DNA from: Cucumis sativus | Taxonomy: Eukaryota; Streptophyta; Magnoliopsida; Cucurbitales; Cucurbitaceae | Assembly (NCBI RefSeq): GCF_000004075.3 | Contig: NC_026656.2 | Span: 5,580,001 to 5,644,000 of the forward strand | Length of the DNA: 64,000 nucleotides | Direction of reading: 5' to 3' | In this document: positions 38,040 to 51,100 of the stretch, piece by piece | How the letters are laid out: each line of letters opens with the position of its first letter | Position numbering within the stretch: position 1 is the stretch's first letter | The notes under the pieces: generated by a model | Told to the model about the DNA's origin: nothing | Seen by the model: only the letters and a program-made list of their open reading frames with translations | The model's database searches: none | Program-made: the position numbers and the translations under genes

Positions 38040-40330
38040 TGTCATATTTGTACCAAAATGCCCTTAATACCAAACCTATATTATCATTCATAATTTTATA
38101 TATTATATTTACGTACTAAAACTTCCTATAAATTAATTTAAATCGCAAAACCCCAAAATATTTAAAATGAAAATGGTCAGAAATATAATATTTAAACAAA
38201 TATTTACACTGTAATAAAATTTTCATGATTTTACATATAAATGTAAATACTTTATCAATTTTTATATTTTTGAAAAAAATACTCTATTTAAAATTGATAA
38301 TTTTGACATGTTTTTTAAAGTATTTTTAACTTATGACAATATGGACCACATTATTCGAATATCATTTAAATCATCATTGACCCAAAAGTTTAAGCTAGTG
38401 AGTGAATGTAAATTTAATTATCATTCAACTTACCTGTGTCCATGTGTTAGTATTTGATGTTTAGTTTAACTTTTGAAGTGTTTAATTTTGAAAACGTGTT
38501 AATTTATAGTATAAAAAAATTGAGTGTTCCCAACAACTCAACTTAAAAGTTTATTTTTAAAAAATTTAACAAAAGAGTTTAAATATAAAGTTCTTAAACT
38601 TCACTTCACAACTTCATACTTCTTAACTTCTACTTTCTTACTCGTTTGTTCAAACTCCTCCATATTAAACTAATTAGTAAGTTAAATACATAACTCTTAA
38701 AACGTGTTTGGCACATGAGATGAGTTGAGTTCTACCAACTCATTGTTTTTGCCTACCAACTTTACATGTTGGTGGAGTTGAGTTGGTATATTGTACCAAC
38801 TCACCCTATTTCTCTATTCTTTTCCATGTTTCTAATGGGTTCACCCATCAACCACCGTTAATGATTCATTGCTACATTCTGATAATCAACTTTGATGACC
38901 ACTTTCACATGTCCGATTTTGACGACCGATTTCGGGCTCTAGCAACCACCTCAGTCGACAAACTCTGGCAACAACCTTTCTATGATCAACTTCGACTAAT
39001 TTTAAGCTATAGTAACCATCTCAAATAACAAACTCCAAAGAAAATCAACTTTGATGACCACCTTCACGATACGAATTTTAGGCTTTGACAACAAACTCTT
39101 GCGACCAACTCCAATATCACATTCGTGCAACCGACTTCTACCTTCAATAACCACCTACAACTACAAACTTTGGTGAAAATCACATTTGGTAATTAAAATC
39201 AACCACCTTGAACTTCGGCCTCCAACAACCACCTCTACAATAAACTTTAACATAAACCACCTTTAACAATCAACTTGAGTGACAAGCCAACCACCTCTAA
39301 CAATCAATATTGACATTTACCTTATGATCAACCTTAACAACGATCACATTAACTCCAACTACCAACTTTGTTCTTCATTTTCAACAACTAACCCGACCAA
39401 TAAATAGTTATAAAAATAGAACTTGGGTGACAAAAGTACATTTAAATACAAAAATTAAAATATTAGTTTATAATGCTTAATAGTTGCCTCTTATGATAAT
39501 TTTATATTGAGAAATTGTGGAAGGATGGTTGGGTCATCTCTATAGGCTTATTTATCACAAACATCCATAAAACCAATTGCTTTTAACAATGTTACCCCAA
39601 TCAATGAAGATTTATTATTTGTGCTTACTAGGTTAACTAACCAACTCAACTATTTTAAAAAACGACATTTTTTTGTATGCACAAAATTGATTTTTCGTTG
39701 ACCATATATAAATATATACATACGTTACACACGATTATATTTTTATGTAATTACATGCACATATAAAACAAGTGTTAAAACTAACAAAAATATCTATTAT
39801 TTATGATTCAATTCAATAAAATTATTTTTCGTAATTTCGATCCAATTTTTTCAATTTAGAACAGATTTTTGGATACAAATCACAAGAATTTTGATTCTTC
39901 CTCGAATCTTTCATCGAGAGGTAAAAGATTAAATTCTTTTAAAAAATAAAGTATATTTATGTGAGTGTCATTTTTATGTTTATTTTTTTGTGATTTGTGA
40001 ATTTTTCTGCCGTATAATGAATTCATCTATTCATCAATTCTATTGATATGGAAGGTGTGGAAATTTAAAAATATCAATAGAATTGATGTAAATTTAAACT
40101 ATTGTTTTAATTTGAGCTAAAAATTGGATTATTGAGAATATATATATTTTTTAATTGAAGGATATTTATAAAAGTCTATTATTTAAACGAAAATTTAACG
40201 ATTTTAAGGGTGTTTTCTTACGGTGTAACGTTTACGAATATATTTGAAACAAACTTAAAATTGAGAAACATTTTGTATAGTTTTGAAAAGAAAAAAAGGG
40301 GAAAAAAATCATTAGTTTAATTCGTGGGTT
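38040..40330. other. Intergenic, degenerate CCAACTC repeats
   Basis: No gene. From about 38700 to 39660 the sequence is full of degenerate ACCAACTC/GAGTTGG and CAACTTTGATGACCAC phrases. The region starts with GAGTTGAGTTCTACCAACTC and ends with CCAACTCAAC. It may be a non-autonomous element or an old simple-sequence expansion; I could not define its ends. Confidence 0.35.
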
Positions 40331-40699
40331 CAGAAAAGGCCACGTCGCCTTAGGAAATTTTTGCTTCTTTGCTGGCCGTTTGTGGCGGTGGGATACACGG
40401 CCAAATTTTCCGGCGAAGTGGTCGCTCTTCTTCGTTCTCTCGGCACTTTTTTCCCAACAGACAATCCTTTCCACATTTTGAAGGTGAAATTTCTCTTTCT
40501 GACCTTGCTTTAATCATATAATGAAACTTGATACTTCACGTTCTACTACTTTTTCCACTAATTTCATTTTGGATATGCTTTATCACTTCCATGGCCGGAA
40601 TGTTTTTCAAGTTGTTTTGCAGTTCGAGATCATTTACACTCCTACCTGTACCTTTGATCTTGTTTGGCATTCTTGTTCTCTGCAATCCACTGTGGAGTT

Positions 40700-41040
40700 C
40701 ATAAATCAACCCCCACCCCTCTTTCTCTTTTACCCAAATGTACATCTCTCAGGGAGTTCATGCAAATTCAAGCATGTATAATTTAAACCAATCTTCAGAA
40801 TCACACCTCTGTTCTCACCAAGCTCATTAATTTCTTCACGCTCAACCGCACAACTCTGTCCATGGACCACGCCCACCATCTGTTCGATCAAATTTCTGAA
40901 AAGTATAGTGTTCTGTTTTACATAATGGCACGTCATTATGCTCACTCTGATTCTCCATATCCTGCCTTTTCTCTTTTTGATCTAGTCTTGTGCTCTAACT
41001 ATCGGATGAACGTATTTCTACATCACCAACAGATGAGGTG
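40700..41040 (+). pseudogene. 5' fragment of a PLS-class PPR gene (OTP85-like)
   Basis: In the frame through 40718 the sequence reads PLSLLPKCTSLREFMQIQA, an in-frame TAA at 40784-40786, then TNLQNHTSVLTKLINFFTLN and MDHAHHLFDQIS followed by FYIMARHYAHSDSPYPAFSL. This is the usual start of a PLS/DYW-type PPR protein; I am reminded of OTP85 (At2g02980), from memory. Homology fades near 41000-41040, and none of the later repeats or E/DYW domains follow. The stop codon plus the truncation make it a dead fragment. Confidence 0.75.
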
Positions 41041-41324
41041 TTTTGCTTCAGGACTCATTTTCTTAAAAAATGTACTACATCACTTTTAGTTTTTAATTAT
41101 TATTATTGACAATGTGAGGAAGGGATCCAACGTCTAACGTCCAGATTATTAATATATAGTCGAGCTAGGCTCATTTTGACATCACTTTTAATTAATATAC
41201 AGCCGGAAACGATACTCTAGTACTCTGTGCTTTTAATAGGCTTGTCTCCGTTAAATATACAGCCGGAAACTTTATTTGACTAAAGTTTGGTTTTGTCGAT
41301 TACAATTTCACTAGGAATGAAATA

Positions 41325-41402
41325 ATGAATGCTCAAAAGGATTTTCCAACGGAGGTGTGGGCAGTGGTTTGTCTGGTTTTCGTGATCTTTCCGGCTGTTT
41401 GA
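41325..41402 (+). other. Upstream ORF before the P-class PPR gene
   Basis: ATG at 41325 opens a 25-codon frame that ends with TGA, 24 bases before the proposed PPR start at 41427. It would act as an uORF if the transcript begins upstream of it. The transcript start is unknown. Confidence 0.35.
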
Positions 41403-41426
41403 ACTGAGAATCATTCCACCGTGAAG

Positions 41427-43579
41427 ATGGGCTTTCTTGTCACAATGGTGGCAAATTCATACTGCTTTCCAAGAGACTTCAAACGGGAACGCTCAATTTT
41501 GTCCCATCAGAGACACGCTGCATGTCGAGCTTCATCTTGTAAGGTATGCCCCATATCACTCAAAAGTCTATGAAAGGTTGGAATTCGGATTATGCTGACA
41601 ATTTTCCCCCCTCTTTCATCATCATTTGTTGGTTTCTGGTTTCTGGTTTATTTTTTAAGGAAAGAAAACCATTTATTTATATAACGAAATGAGTTTAATG
41701 CTAAAAGATACAAGAACAATAATTAAAGACAAATATATGAAAGGATAGAATTGTGAGAGATATGCGAGCATTATCTCATTATTGTTTTAAAGAATTTGAA
41801 TGAGAATATCGCATGTATGTGCTGTTGTTATGATTGATTGTTAATGTAGATTAAGTAACGTTCAGAAGAATGAAAGAGTGCTTGAAAATAAAACAAACTA
41901 GTGGGTCGTCTTAACATTCTTGTTGATGTCAGAGGGAGGAACCAAGACCCTTGGGAAGACCTCACTAGCTTTGGCTTCCGTTATTAACCTAGCAATTACT
42001 TTTGAAGTTGAAGATGGGTCAAGTCACTGATCTAGTGATCTGTTTCTGGAAGAACAATGTGTATGGGCTATTATGCTCCTTTGGAGTTTCTCTAGGATGT
42101 ACTTGTTGATATTACTCATCTTGGACCTATTGCTATGGTTTTTATTTTACTGGGAAAAACTGTTGCTTGAAATGCATTATTCAAAAAAGGCAGGATATTC
42201 ATGAGTGGACACTGGACAGATATAGCATACTCAATTTGAAGTGAAATGCCCTAAGAAAATGACATATTAACCAGAAAAAAAAAAAACAATGTCGTACTTA
42301 TGACAACTATTAGACCCTTAAAATGATAAAATGGAAATTAGAGTGATTTCTTTTCTGATGTTTATCTTAAAGAGTTTCGCTATCTTAATTTTTGCTTTTT
42401 CTTAATGCAATGTACCTATGCTAGATATTCCAGCAGCACAATGAAGGAAGTTCTGTCGATGACAGTTTTAATATTAACAATTCTCAAGTGATTAAAAAAT
42501 TGAGCCGAAGAAGAATGCCTATTTTAGCAAAAGAGATTTTCTTGGAGCTGAAGTCTGAAGGTTTTCCTCTAAACAACTCTACGTTGTCCACTATTATGGT
42601 ACACTACATAGATGATGGTTCTCCTCTCCAAGCACAAGCAATGTGGGAAGAAATGTTAAACAGTTGTTTCGAACCTTCTGTTCAAGTAATTTCAAAGTTA
42701 TTTAACGCTTATGGAAAGATGGGACACTTTGATTATATAACTAAAGTTCTAGACCAGGTAAAGTTAAGGTATTCACACTTACTGCCTGAGGCATACTCAC
42801 TAGCCATATCTTGTTTCGGGAAGCACAAACAACTAGAATTGATGGAAAGTACATTGAGGGAAATGGTTTCTAGTGGTTTTACAGTTAATTCTGCTACTGG
42901 AAATTCTTTTATTATATACTACAGCATGTTTGGTTCTTTAGTAGAGATGGAAACTGCCTACGGTCGTCTTAAAAGGTCAAGATTTCTAATTGAGAAGAAA
43001 GGAATCATGGCAATGGCATTTGCCTACATAAGGAAAAGAAAATTCTACAGATTAGGTGAATTCCTCAGGGATGTTGGTCTTGGAAGGAAAAATGTGGGGA
43101 ATCTTTTATGGAATCTTCTACTTCTATCTTATGCTGCCAATTTTAAAATGAAAAGTTTGCAGCGAGAATTTCTACAAATGGTTGACGCTGGATTCAATCC
43201 AGATCTTACAACATTTAACATTAGAGCTCTAGCATTTTCAAGAATGGATTTGTTATGGGATCTTCATCTTAGCCTTGAACACATGAAGCATATGAATATT
43301 GAACCCGATCTTGTGACCTACGGTTGTGTTGTTGATGCTTATGTCGATCGAAGACTTGGAAGAAATTTGGAATTCATTTTGAGCAAAATGAATCCAGATC
43401 AACCTCCAGTATCATTAACAGACTCTTTCGTTTTCGAGGCATTGGGTAAAGGAGACTTCCACATGAGTTCTGAGGCGTTCATGCAATTTCGAAAGCAGAA
43501 GAAATGGACTTATAGAGAATTAATATCATTGTATCTGAAAAAGCACCACAGGAGAAACCAAGTCTTTTGGAATTACTAA
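41427..43579 (+). CDS. P-class pentatricopeptide repeat protein
   Basis: RNA-binding helical-repeat protein, presumably acting on organellar RNA (processing, splicing or stability). Exon 1 is 41427-41543 and exon 2 is 42425-43579, joined over an 881-bp GT-AG intron in phase 0, giving 423 aa. Exon 1 encodes a basic, hydroxylated, acid-poor leader (MGFLVTMVANSYCFPRDFKR, then SHQRHAACRASSCK) that looks like a plastid or mitochondrial transit peptide. The rest is about nine to ten degenerate 35-residue PPR units, such as QAQAMWEEMLNSCFEPSVQV, ESTLREMVSSGFTVNSATG, REFLQMVDAGFNPDLTTFNI and LSLEHMKHMNIEPDLVTYG. There is no E, DYW or SMR domain. It looks like the Arabidopsis At3g42630 family by memory. 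The exon 1 model is my inference from splice signals and phase; the C-terminal 385 codons are certain. Confidence 0.85.
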
Positions 43580-46207
43580 CCCAGAACGTTATTTGATAAC
43601 GTCTTCTCCCAGCTAAGACTAGAGGATTGTTTTCTGTACCTGAGTTTGGGGAATTCAAATGGACTGAAATGATCAAGTTGATTCTTAGAATTGAATGGTA
43701 ATGTTTCCAGCTGTGTTCTTCATCCCTAACTCAGCTGGGTGGTGTACAGTGTAATTTAAAGGATGTGTTTGATATTTGTTATATATTGTTTAATAATCAT
43801 CCTTTCCTAGCTCAAGTTTTGATTTGGTTAACTTCAAGAAAGTCTCTTGTTTCTGGTGACATCGAGCTATACAATGATCTCCTCCACCCTTTGAATGGAA
43901 AATTTTAAGCCAACAAGGATGGAAATGTCGATTCCCTCATCCAAATTCCAATCCATCCATTCTTTACTCTGTCGTATCAGCACTCATCAATTAAGGGCAA
44001 TTGAGCAATTTGTTGCTTAATCTGTTTTGATTTACTGTTTGGATTTTAGTTCACACTTGTAGATGTGTAGTTCCTAGTTTGTTTTCAATTATCCATATAC
44101 AGAGAATTCCTAACGATTTGACAACCCTTAAACTTCCAATGTGGGTGAAAAGTAAGCTTGCTTGGACCACTGACGTAAATAGTTGTGGGTCATTTCTAAC
44201 ATTGGATAATCTAAAGTGTCTACAAAGAAACTCTCCTAATTGTAAGTTTGCTTGAGCCATGGATTAATAGATTAATGTAGTTGTAGGTTATCAGCGGATT
44301 TAGCATAGGGGTTGCTCAATTTTATGTCCTTTGGATTATATACATATAAAAAGCTAAGACAGTACCAATTCTAGAAGTTAGTTTAATGGTAGAATTGCCT
44401 TTTATTCCCATTTGGTTCAGGTTCAAGCCTCATTTCTTGTATATTATATATTTTTTAGATTACTTCAACAAAATTTTGGATACTATTGTGGGTAATTTCC
44501 ATCATTGGATAGTCTAAAGTTTTGTTGTGAGGAGAGAAAGAAGAGAAGGACGAAGACACTACTGATATGAATGACAGTTTGGATAGTCTAAAGTTTTGTT
44601 ACTGTTTGGATATTTTCATGATGTCCAAGAGTTCTTTTAGATCTACTTGGTTATTGTGTAAAAATTCTATTAAGATCGTATCTGTCATGATCCATATGCT
44701 AAATATTTGAAGTAAAAACTCATCGTTGAATGCTACGAATGAGTTATCATTCTTAAAAAGTTTTGATTTGACAACACGTATTATATTTTAGTTTGTTAGT
44801 GTGATAATCATTGATTATGTAAGAATCAGTAAATAAGGATAGTAAAATGAAAGAGATCTTGTAGAATAAGAAATATTTGGTAAACCAAAATATTTCTCTT
44901 TGCTTGGTCAAATATTGCAACAACAATCGATATTCTCTTTGACACAATCATTATAACATGATTCATAATCATATGTGTCAAAACATGGCCAAACACAATG
45001 CACGTTCAACACTTCTCCTTTCGTTACTATATTACCAAAGATTTCATTGTTTAAAACACCATTTTAGCAGCAACAACATTATGGAATTAAACAAGTTAGG
45101 AGTTAAAAGAGCATACTTGTTGATACAAAACATTCAAATATCATTAGAACAACAATCGATATCGTAATAAGCTTCTCTTAGACGATTTAGATGCTTATGC
45201 TTCTGTAAGATTATTAATTAAGTTGGATAATGTTTTACCAAATATGAATGATGTATTTGAAACGTTTCTTTAACTCCAAAAGGATAGGGATTACTAATAC
45301 TTCAGAAAGCAAATGTTCAAAATGGTAAAGAAATAAGGATATAGATACTAATTTTAAACAAAATTATAAACAACTATATTGTATATGAGATATAATTAGA
45401 CAAAACTTTAAACAACACTACAATAACTAACACTCCTTGCACTGCTCAAAAACTGCATTTGATAGTCAGAATATTCATTATGTAAAAAAATTCATCAAAA
45501 CTGTGAAGAAAAAAAGTAAAAAAGTGGTAAAATATCAATTTGTACTCACTTCAAAGTTTCTCAACGTTCTCGTATCAATTTAAATCATGAATATATTGAT
45601 TTAAGTATTGATTTTTTCTTTTATATATATATCAATCAATAATGATTCCATTAGGTCTCATTTGAAAAATCTTAATATGAAACTTATAATTGTATTAGTT
45701 CATCTCCAAAATAAAAGATCCAAACTGACTGGGTCATAAAAATGTAAGAGTTTAATTAGCTAAAAATTATAAGTTTTATGTGGTATTAGTAGAACATATG
45801 TCGGAGAAGAGTGTAAATTGGGACACTTGCATGACTTCAAAATTTAAATGAATACAATTAAAAGTTCAAAGTTTAAATTGAGACAAATTTCACGGAGCTT
45901 TACTCTTCCTAAAACGTTTCTTCCTTTTATAAATTTGTTCAAAAGTTCAATTTATTTCCACAAAATATAGCTTGTTGGATCTTGAGAAAGAGATGGTTGC
46001 TTCCATAAGAAGGTAACTTGTCTGTAATTACTCATGAAACTCGAGCACTAAAATATGTAAAATTGTCTTAGTGAGGCAACGTGAAGTTAATTGGACTCAA
46101 ATTTAAGCTCTATTAGCTAGACTCTCATTACTCAATGCAATGCAATTGACTTTTGTTATCAAAAGGCTTATTTTAGGCAACGTGATCCGAGTTATCCTCT
46201 AAAAATA

Positions 46208-46566
46208 ACTACTAAGTGGGTGTTTGAGGTAAGAAATGGGCTATTATAGTCATCGGTTCTTTCAGTTGAGTTATAATAGTTTGTGTTTGAGAATCATATT
46301 ATTTTAGTTTGGGCTATGATAGATAATAGATGTTTGTGGTGTAAATTATTTTAGTTTGAAAAAGAAATAGTAGACAGAATAGCAAAGAATTAAAAAAATG
46401 ATAAATGTCAAATAGTAAAAGTTGTAGCAAATAGTAAATATCGTAATAAATGGAGAGATTTTGAAATAGTCATTGATATAGCTAATTAGAGATTTTTAAA
46501 TAGTATTTACGGTAGCTACAAATAGTTGTTATAATCTAGCATAATCCTCGTTGCAAACGGGCTCCT
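46208..46566. repeat. Possible MITE
   Basis: A region rich in TTATAATAG and CTATTATAG phrases, bounded by GGGTGTTTGAGG on the left and ATCCTCGTTGCAAACGGGC on the right. The ends are weakly inverted relative to one another. Boundaries and target duplication were not confirmed. Confidence 0.35.
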
Positions 46567-47162
46567 GGATTATTGTTCGGAAAATGTCTCCAAAGCCATA
46601 TTTTACTTGAGAGATGATTAAACTATTTGTTTGTGCATTTTAATTTATTTGAGAAATTTCTTTTATTCATACCCATCTAAAATGTATTAGATATTAGTCC
46701 AAAACAAACATCTCTCTTATCTACAATATCGACGAATAAAGATGGAGCACCTGATTCATCATTAACAATCACCGATCAACTTATAAATTTTTTAAAAGCA
46801 TTTTAAGAGTTTCCTCTGTTTATAGTAGCTGTCAGTGGCTAACTAATAGCTATTATCATTAATAATTTTCAATTTGAGAATGATGTGTTAAGCATGAGTT
46901 TTTAATCTTTTACAAAATTTTCTACTATATAGTTATTTTATCCATCCGTGCAACAAACCCACACACACAACTTCCATTTACTTTATGTACCATTTTATTT
47001 GTCAAAATAAACTTAACTCAAAAGTATTGTCATGCTCAAAGTTTAATACTCTACCCTATAATTATTGTACTATAAAATAAAGTGTCATTATATTTTTTAA
47101 ATGTATGATCTCAATAACGAGAAAACATGTTTTTCACATTAACATAACCTAACAAAAAGATC

Positions 47163-47281
47163 TATACGAACTACTTTTGAATTTCTTTTCTCGAAAAAAA
47201 AATCAATTTGGAATCCAACCTTATACGAACTACTTTTGAATTTCTTTTCTCGAAAAAAAAATCAATTTGGAATCCAACCTT
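47163..47281. repeat. Perfect 59-bp tandem duplication
   Basis: The unit beginning TATACGAACTACTTTTGAAT occurs twice head-to-tail with a period of 59 bases. I see no mismatch, including the nine-base A run in each copy, so the duplication is recent. Confidence 0.9.
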
Positions 47282-48180
47282 ATTTATAATCGTAAAAATT
47301 TAAACTTTGTAACAAAATATCCTTCAAATATAGTTAAAAAGTTCTCTTGTACTTGAAATTCATAAAATCATAGAAAGAAGTCACCAAAGGTAATTTTCAT
47401 TTATTTTGTTAAAAATTGTATACATGATTAATTTGGGCATAAAGTTTTTTTTGTACAAGACTTTGTTTCATTAAAATTATTGAGTTTATGAAAGATGTCT
47501 ACACATTTTTTTCCCAAAAGAAATATATATATATATATTAGTGACAAAATTAGCAAAAATTGAATGGCCTTAATTAAATTTAGAGTCCAATTGAAAAAAA
47601 TTAAATGTGAATGTCCAAATTAATAAAGTAAAAATGGGATTTTCACCCCAAAATTAATCACAATTTTTTTTCAACCACATAAAAAAATTCAAACCTCACC
47701 TAAACAAATTAAATTATGTTATGACCCGCCAATTTCATCGCACCTTCATTCTTGACAAAACTCACTATCAATATAACAAGAAACGTTATTCTTTAAAATT
47801 ATGATATCAGAAACAAGAAAAAGATGTCCAAACCTTTTTCATTAACACTCCTAAAACCTCCAAATGACAAAACAAAAACAAAATTAAACATAAAAACAAT
47901 ATCGAAAATAAGGGAGTAACGAAACTATACTTTTGACAATATACAATTAAACTCTCCAAAAACTGAAGAACTTACAACGAGATTAATCGATATGAAACTA
48001 ATATTATTGTCAGATCAAATATAAGAATCCAGAGAAAAATCCGCACTTTTCGTTACTCAAGCAATTCCAGTTCTTCCTCTCTAAGGTATACAAGAAATGT
48101 CAAGCAACCTTCTCTTTGCCAATAAAAAAACAATGAGATTGGTAACTGATTAGCAAACACAGAATTAGAATATCTTCTTA

Positions 48181-51100
48181 CTATGATTCATCCATCGAGT
48201 CACTACGGTTGAAGGATTGGGATCTTACATCCTTATTATCCTGCTCCAGCTCCGAACTTGACGTTTTTGAAACAGAATCCTCAAGGGCATCAAGAAAAGA
48301 CAATACCGTAAATTTGTCTGCAAGAAACCAGAGAATCTTTAAATGTCAGCATACATATTTTAGAGCAGACTGAATAGGACTGAAAACCAAGATTGTAAAT
48401 GCATCAGTATCACTATTTCTTGTTAGAACTCGAGGACACAGTTCTACAACTTCTAGAACAGATTCTGTTCAAGTAAAGTCGTGTGCGTAAAGACAAACTA
48501 GAACTTGGGATATCTCAGAAGGCTTCACCCATCCCGTGACTGACTCCAACAAACAAAAAGTTTTTCAAAGTATATTTAGCAATATTTATATGTTCAAAAA
48601 CAATAATAGAGTCAAAGTTACCAATTAGTTCAATCTAAATTGTTATTGATGAATTTATTAACACATTTTGTGTTTTTTTTTTTAAATTATATTTTACAGC
48701 ACTATATTAATTAAAATATATCATGTTACGGCTATTTTATTTTAAGAAAAAAAAAAGCTTATAACACGAAAAAGTATTTTTTTGTCGATGGAGTGTAATT
48801 CTTCATCTTCCAAATATCAAATATAAAGTTTAAATTTCTAGTCTTACATGATCCAAAAACAGTCTTAAAAAAAAACAAAATTTCACCAAACCTATTGCAT
48901 TCATTTGCATACAAAAGAGACCCTACAGTTCACTATTACTAAACCTATTGCATTCATTTTCAACCTTCTAATGACACCCCTCAAGTTCACTATTACTAAC
49001 GATCCCCAAGAAGACACGAGTGGACCTTCAGGACACCCAGACATAGCAATTAGCAACCGAAAAACCAAAAGGCCTTTATAAAGCAAAATCTACTTACATT
49101 TGCTCGGGTCTATTCCAAACTGAGACAAATCTATCTGTCCAGTCCGAAGAACCTAGGAAAAACATGAGATCGGATCAGAAAATTTGAAGCGTCAAATTAT
49201 TGATTGTATAAGAAACCAAAATTCAGTGTTTAGAATATTACATAAGTAAATGAATCTACTTGTTGACGGAAGGGCGGGCTTTGTAACAGCTCCAATATAT
49301 CCTCAGGAGTCCATGGACCCTGAAATCGAACACAATTATTATGAAAAAAAAAAAAGCATATCACAAGGGATCATCAAATACCAAAATGGTACATGCCTCC
49401 GGCAAATATGATGCTAAACTCTGTTCCAATGGTAACGTTTCCAGCACTGGCATTATCAGATCAGGCTTCAATAAATCTCCTAATCCAAAACCTACATCAT
49501 CAAGGAAGTGTAAGCATTAAGCTACAAATTTGTACGGAAATGTTCATTTTATATATTAAGGCTAAGATTTTCTGATTAAAGTTGAATGGCATTAGTTTCA
49601 CTCAGGAGACTTGACAAGAGAGGAGAACAGTTTTTTAAGGAGTGGATAGTGAAGGGAAAAAAGATACAATTTGAGTTTCTGCAGCTACATGCATTGTGGT
49701 CATCTTTTTTTCTTCTCTCCCAATAGGCATTTGAATCTCATTGTGGTCTTTCTGGTAGATACTTCTATAGAGTCTTATTTGACCATTCTTAGATTTATAC
49801 CAATGGAAAAAACTCATTTAATTATGCGGCTTTGGTCTTGTGAATTTTATTTATTAATGAAATATTTTTCTTAACTAAAACAGGATTTAGTTGAATATTT
49901 ACAATGTAAACAAAAAAGGATTTCTGTGAAGAAGAGAAATTCTCCTAGATAAATACTACTACATATCTGATACAAAAAATGTGAGCATTTTCGTATGGAA
50001 ATATTACCTGCATCTGGATCGACATCAATATCTGCTGAGTTTAAAAAAGCAGCAAAAATTATTAGATTCTGGAGTTATCAAAATGAACAAAGAGAATCAA
50101 TACATGTTTGAGGGGAACGACATACCAGATGGCTCGATGTTACTTAAAATCCTTTGCAGGTCTTCCAACTTCACTGGCCGTAGTGAGGAGCTTCAGTGTC
50201 ATGACATAAAAAATTACTATCATAAATTTAGCTAATGGGGGAAGAAAGGAAAAGGAAGACACAGCAGGTGAAAATATCCAACCAAGTAAACAGGAGGAAA
50301 AATTTTGTACAGTAACCTTTTGCCAAGCAAAACCAACATTATTTCTGAAAACAATAGTCCCTAAGCAATAAATATTGTTCCAACTCATTAGTCATTTTAA
50401 TTAGCTTCTGAAAAAACTAAGAGATTGTAGTATTTTCTGATACTTCTTTGTTTTTTCGAACAAAGATGCAGATGCCAGTTGAGATAAAAGCTTTTGTTGG
50501 CAAAATGCAGCAATAATGGGATAAATGTTTCTTGATACTTTGTTTCTTTCTCAGTGCATCTGCATTTTAACAATGACATTTATTCTAAGAAAAATGTTCG
50601 GGTGCTTTCAGGTTGTACTCATCTTCGTGCCCCCCAACCAATAGTTCAATCACAGTTCCAACTTAATCAAATGTCCCCCCAAAGGGACAATAGTCCAATC
50701 ACAGTTTGGCACATGAATTATTTTAAAATATGTGATTAAATGGGGGTATTACTCTTTTTTAAGAAGAGGTTATGTGAAGATTATGAGTTTAGGAATTGAT
50801 GACAGGTGCTTTCAATGGATCAAATGCATTTCAAATTTAAAATTTTTTCACATTACATAGTTGCCGAATCAAGCAGCTATAGGAACCGTTTCATTAAAGC
50901 TTCCTAAGTGCTCATTAAAAAAATACTTTACCCAAACACAGTACTCTCAAAAAGTCAAACTCAATCTTTCCACCGAGTACTGTCACTAGAAGTTAGATTT
51001 CAATTGAATCCCACCAGATCAGGCAACCATTTCCCATTAGTAGAAAACTGTTTTTGGAAAAGCTTCCTCTATCAAAAAATTTAAATTATTTTTTTGAACA

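Larger units (their letters stand above)
43580..48180. other. Intergenic between the PPR gene and RPN13
   Basis: No gene recognised. The first few hundred bases are the probable PPR 3' UTR. Near 44365-44440, TTTAATGGTAGAATTGCC followed by GGTTCAAGCC resembles the A and B boxes of a decayed tRNA-derived SINE. The MITE candidate and the tandem duplication inside this region are listed separately. Confidence 0.4.

Noticed and set aside
42488..42490. Start of the P-class PPR at 42488
   Set aside because: The codon there is GTG, not ATG; the frame continues upstream to a splice acceptor at 42424/42425.
44365..44440. A tRNA gene
   Set aside because: A- and B-box-like bases are present, but no proper acceptor stem or anticodon arm could be formed by eye; more likely a decayed SINE.
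49242..49319. A suspected one-base frameshift in RPN13 exon 11
   Set aside because: On re-reading the line boundary near 49260 the codons run CAA CAA GTA in frame; exon 11 is 78 bases and intact.
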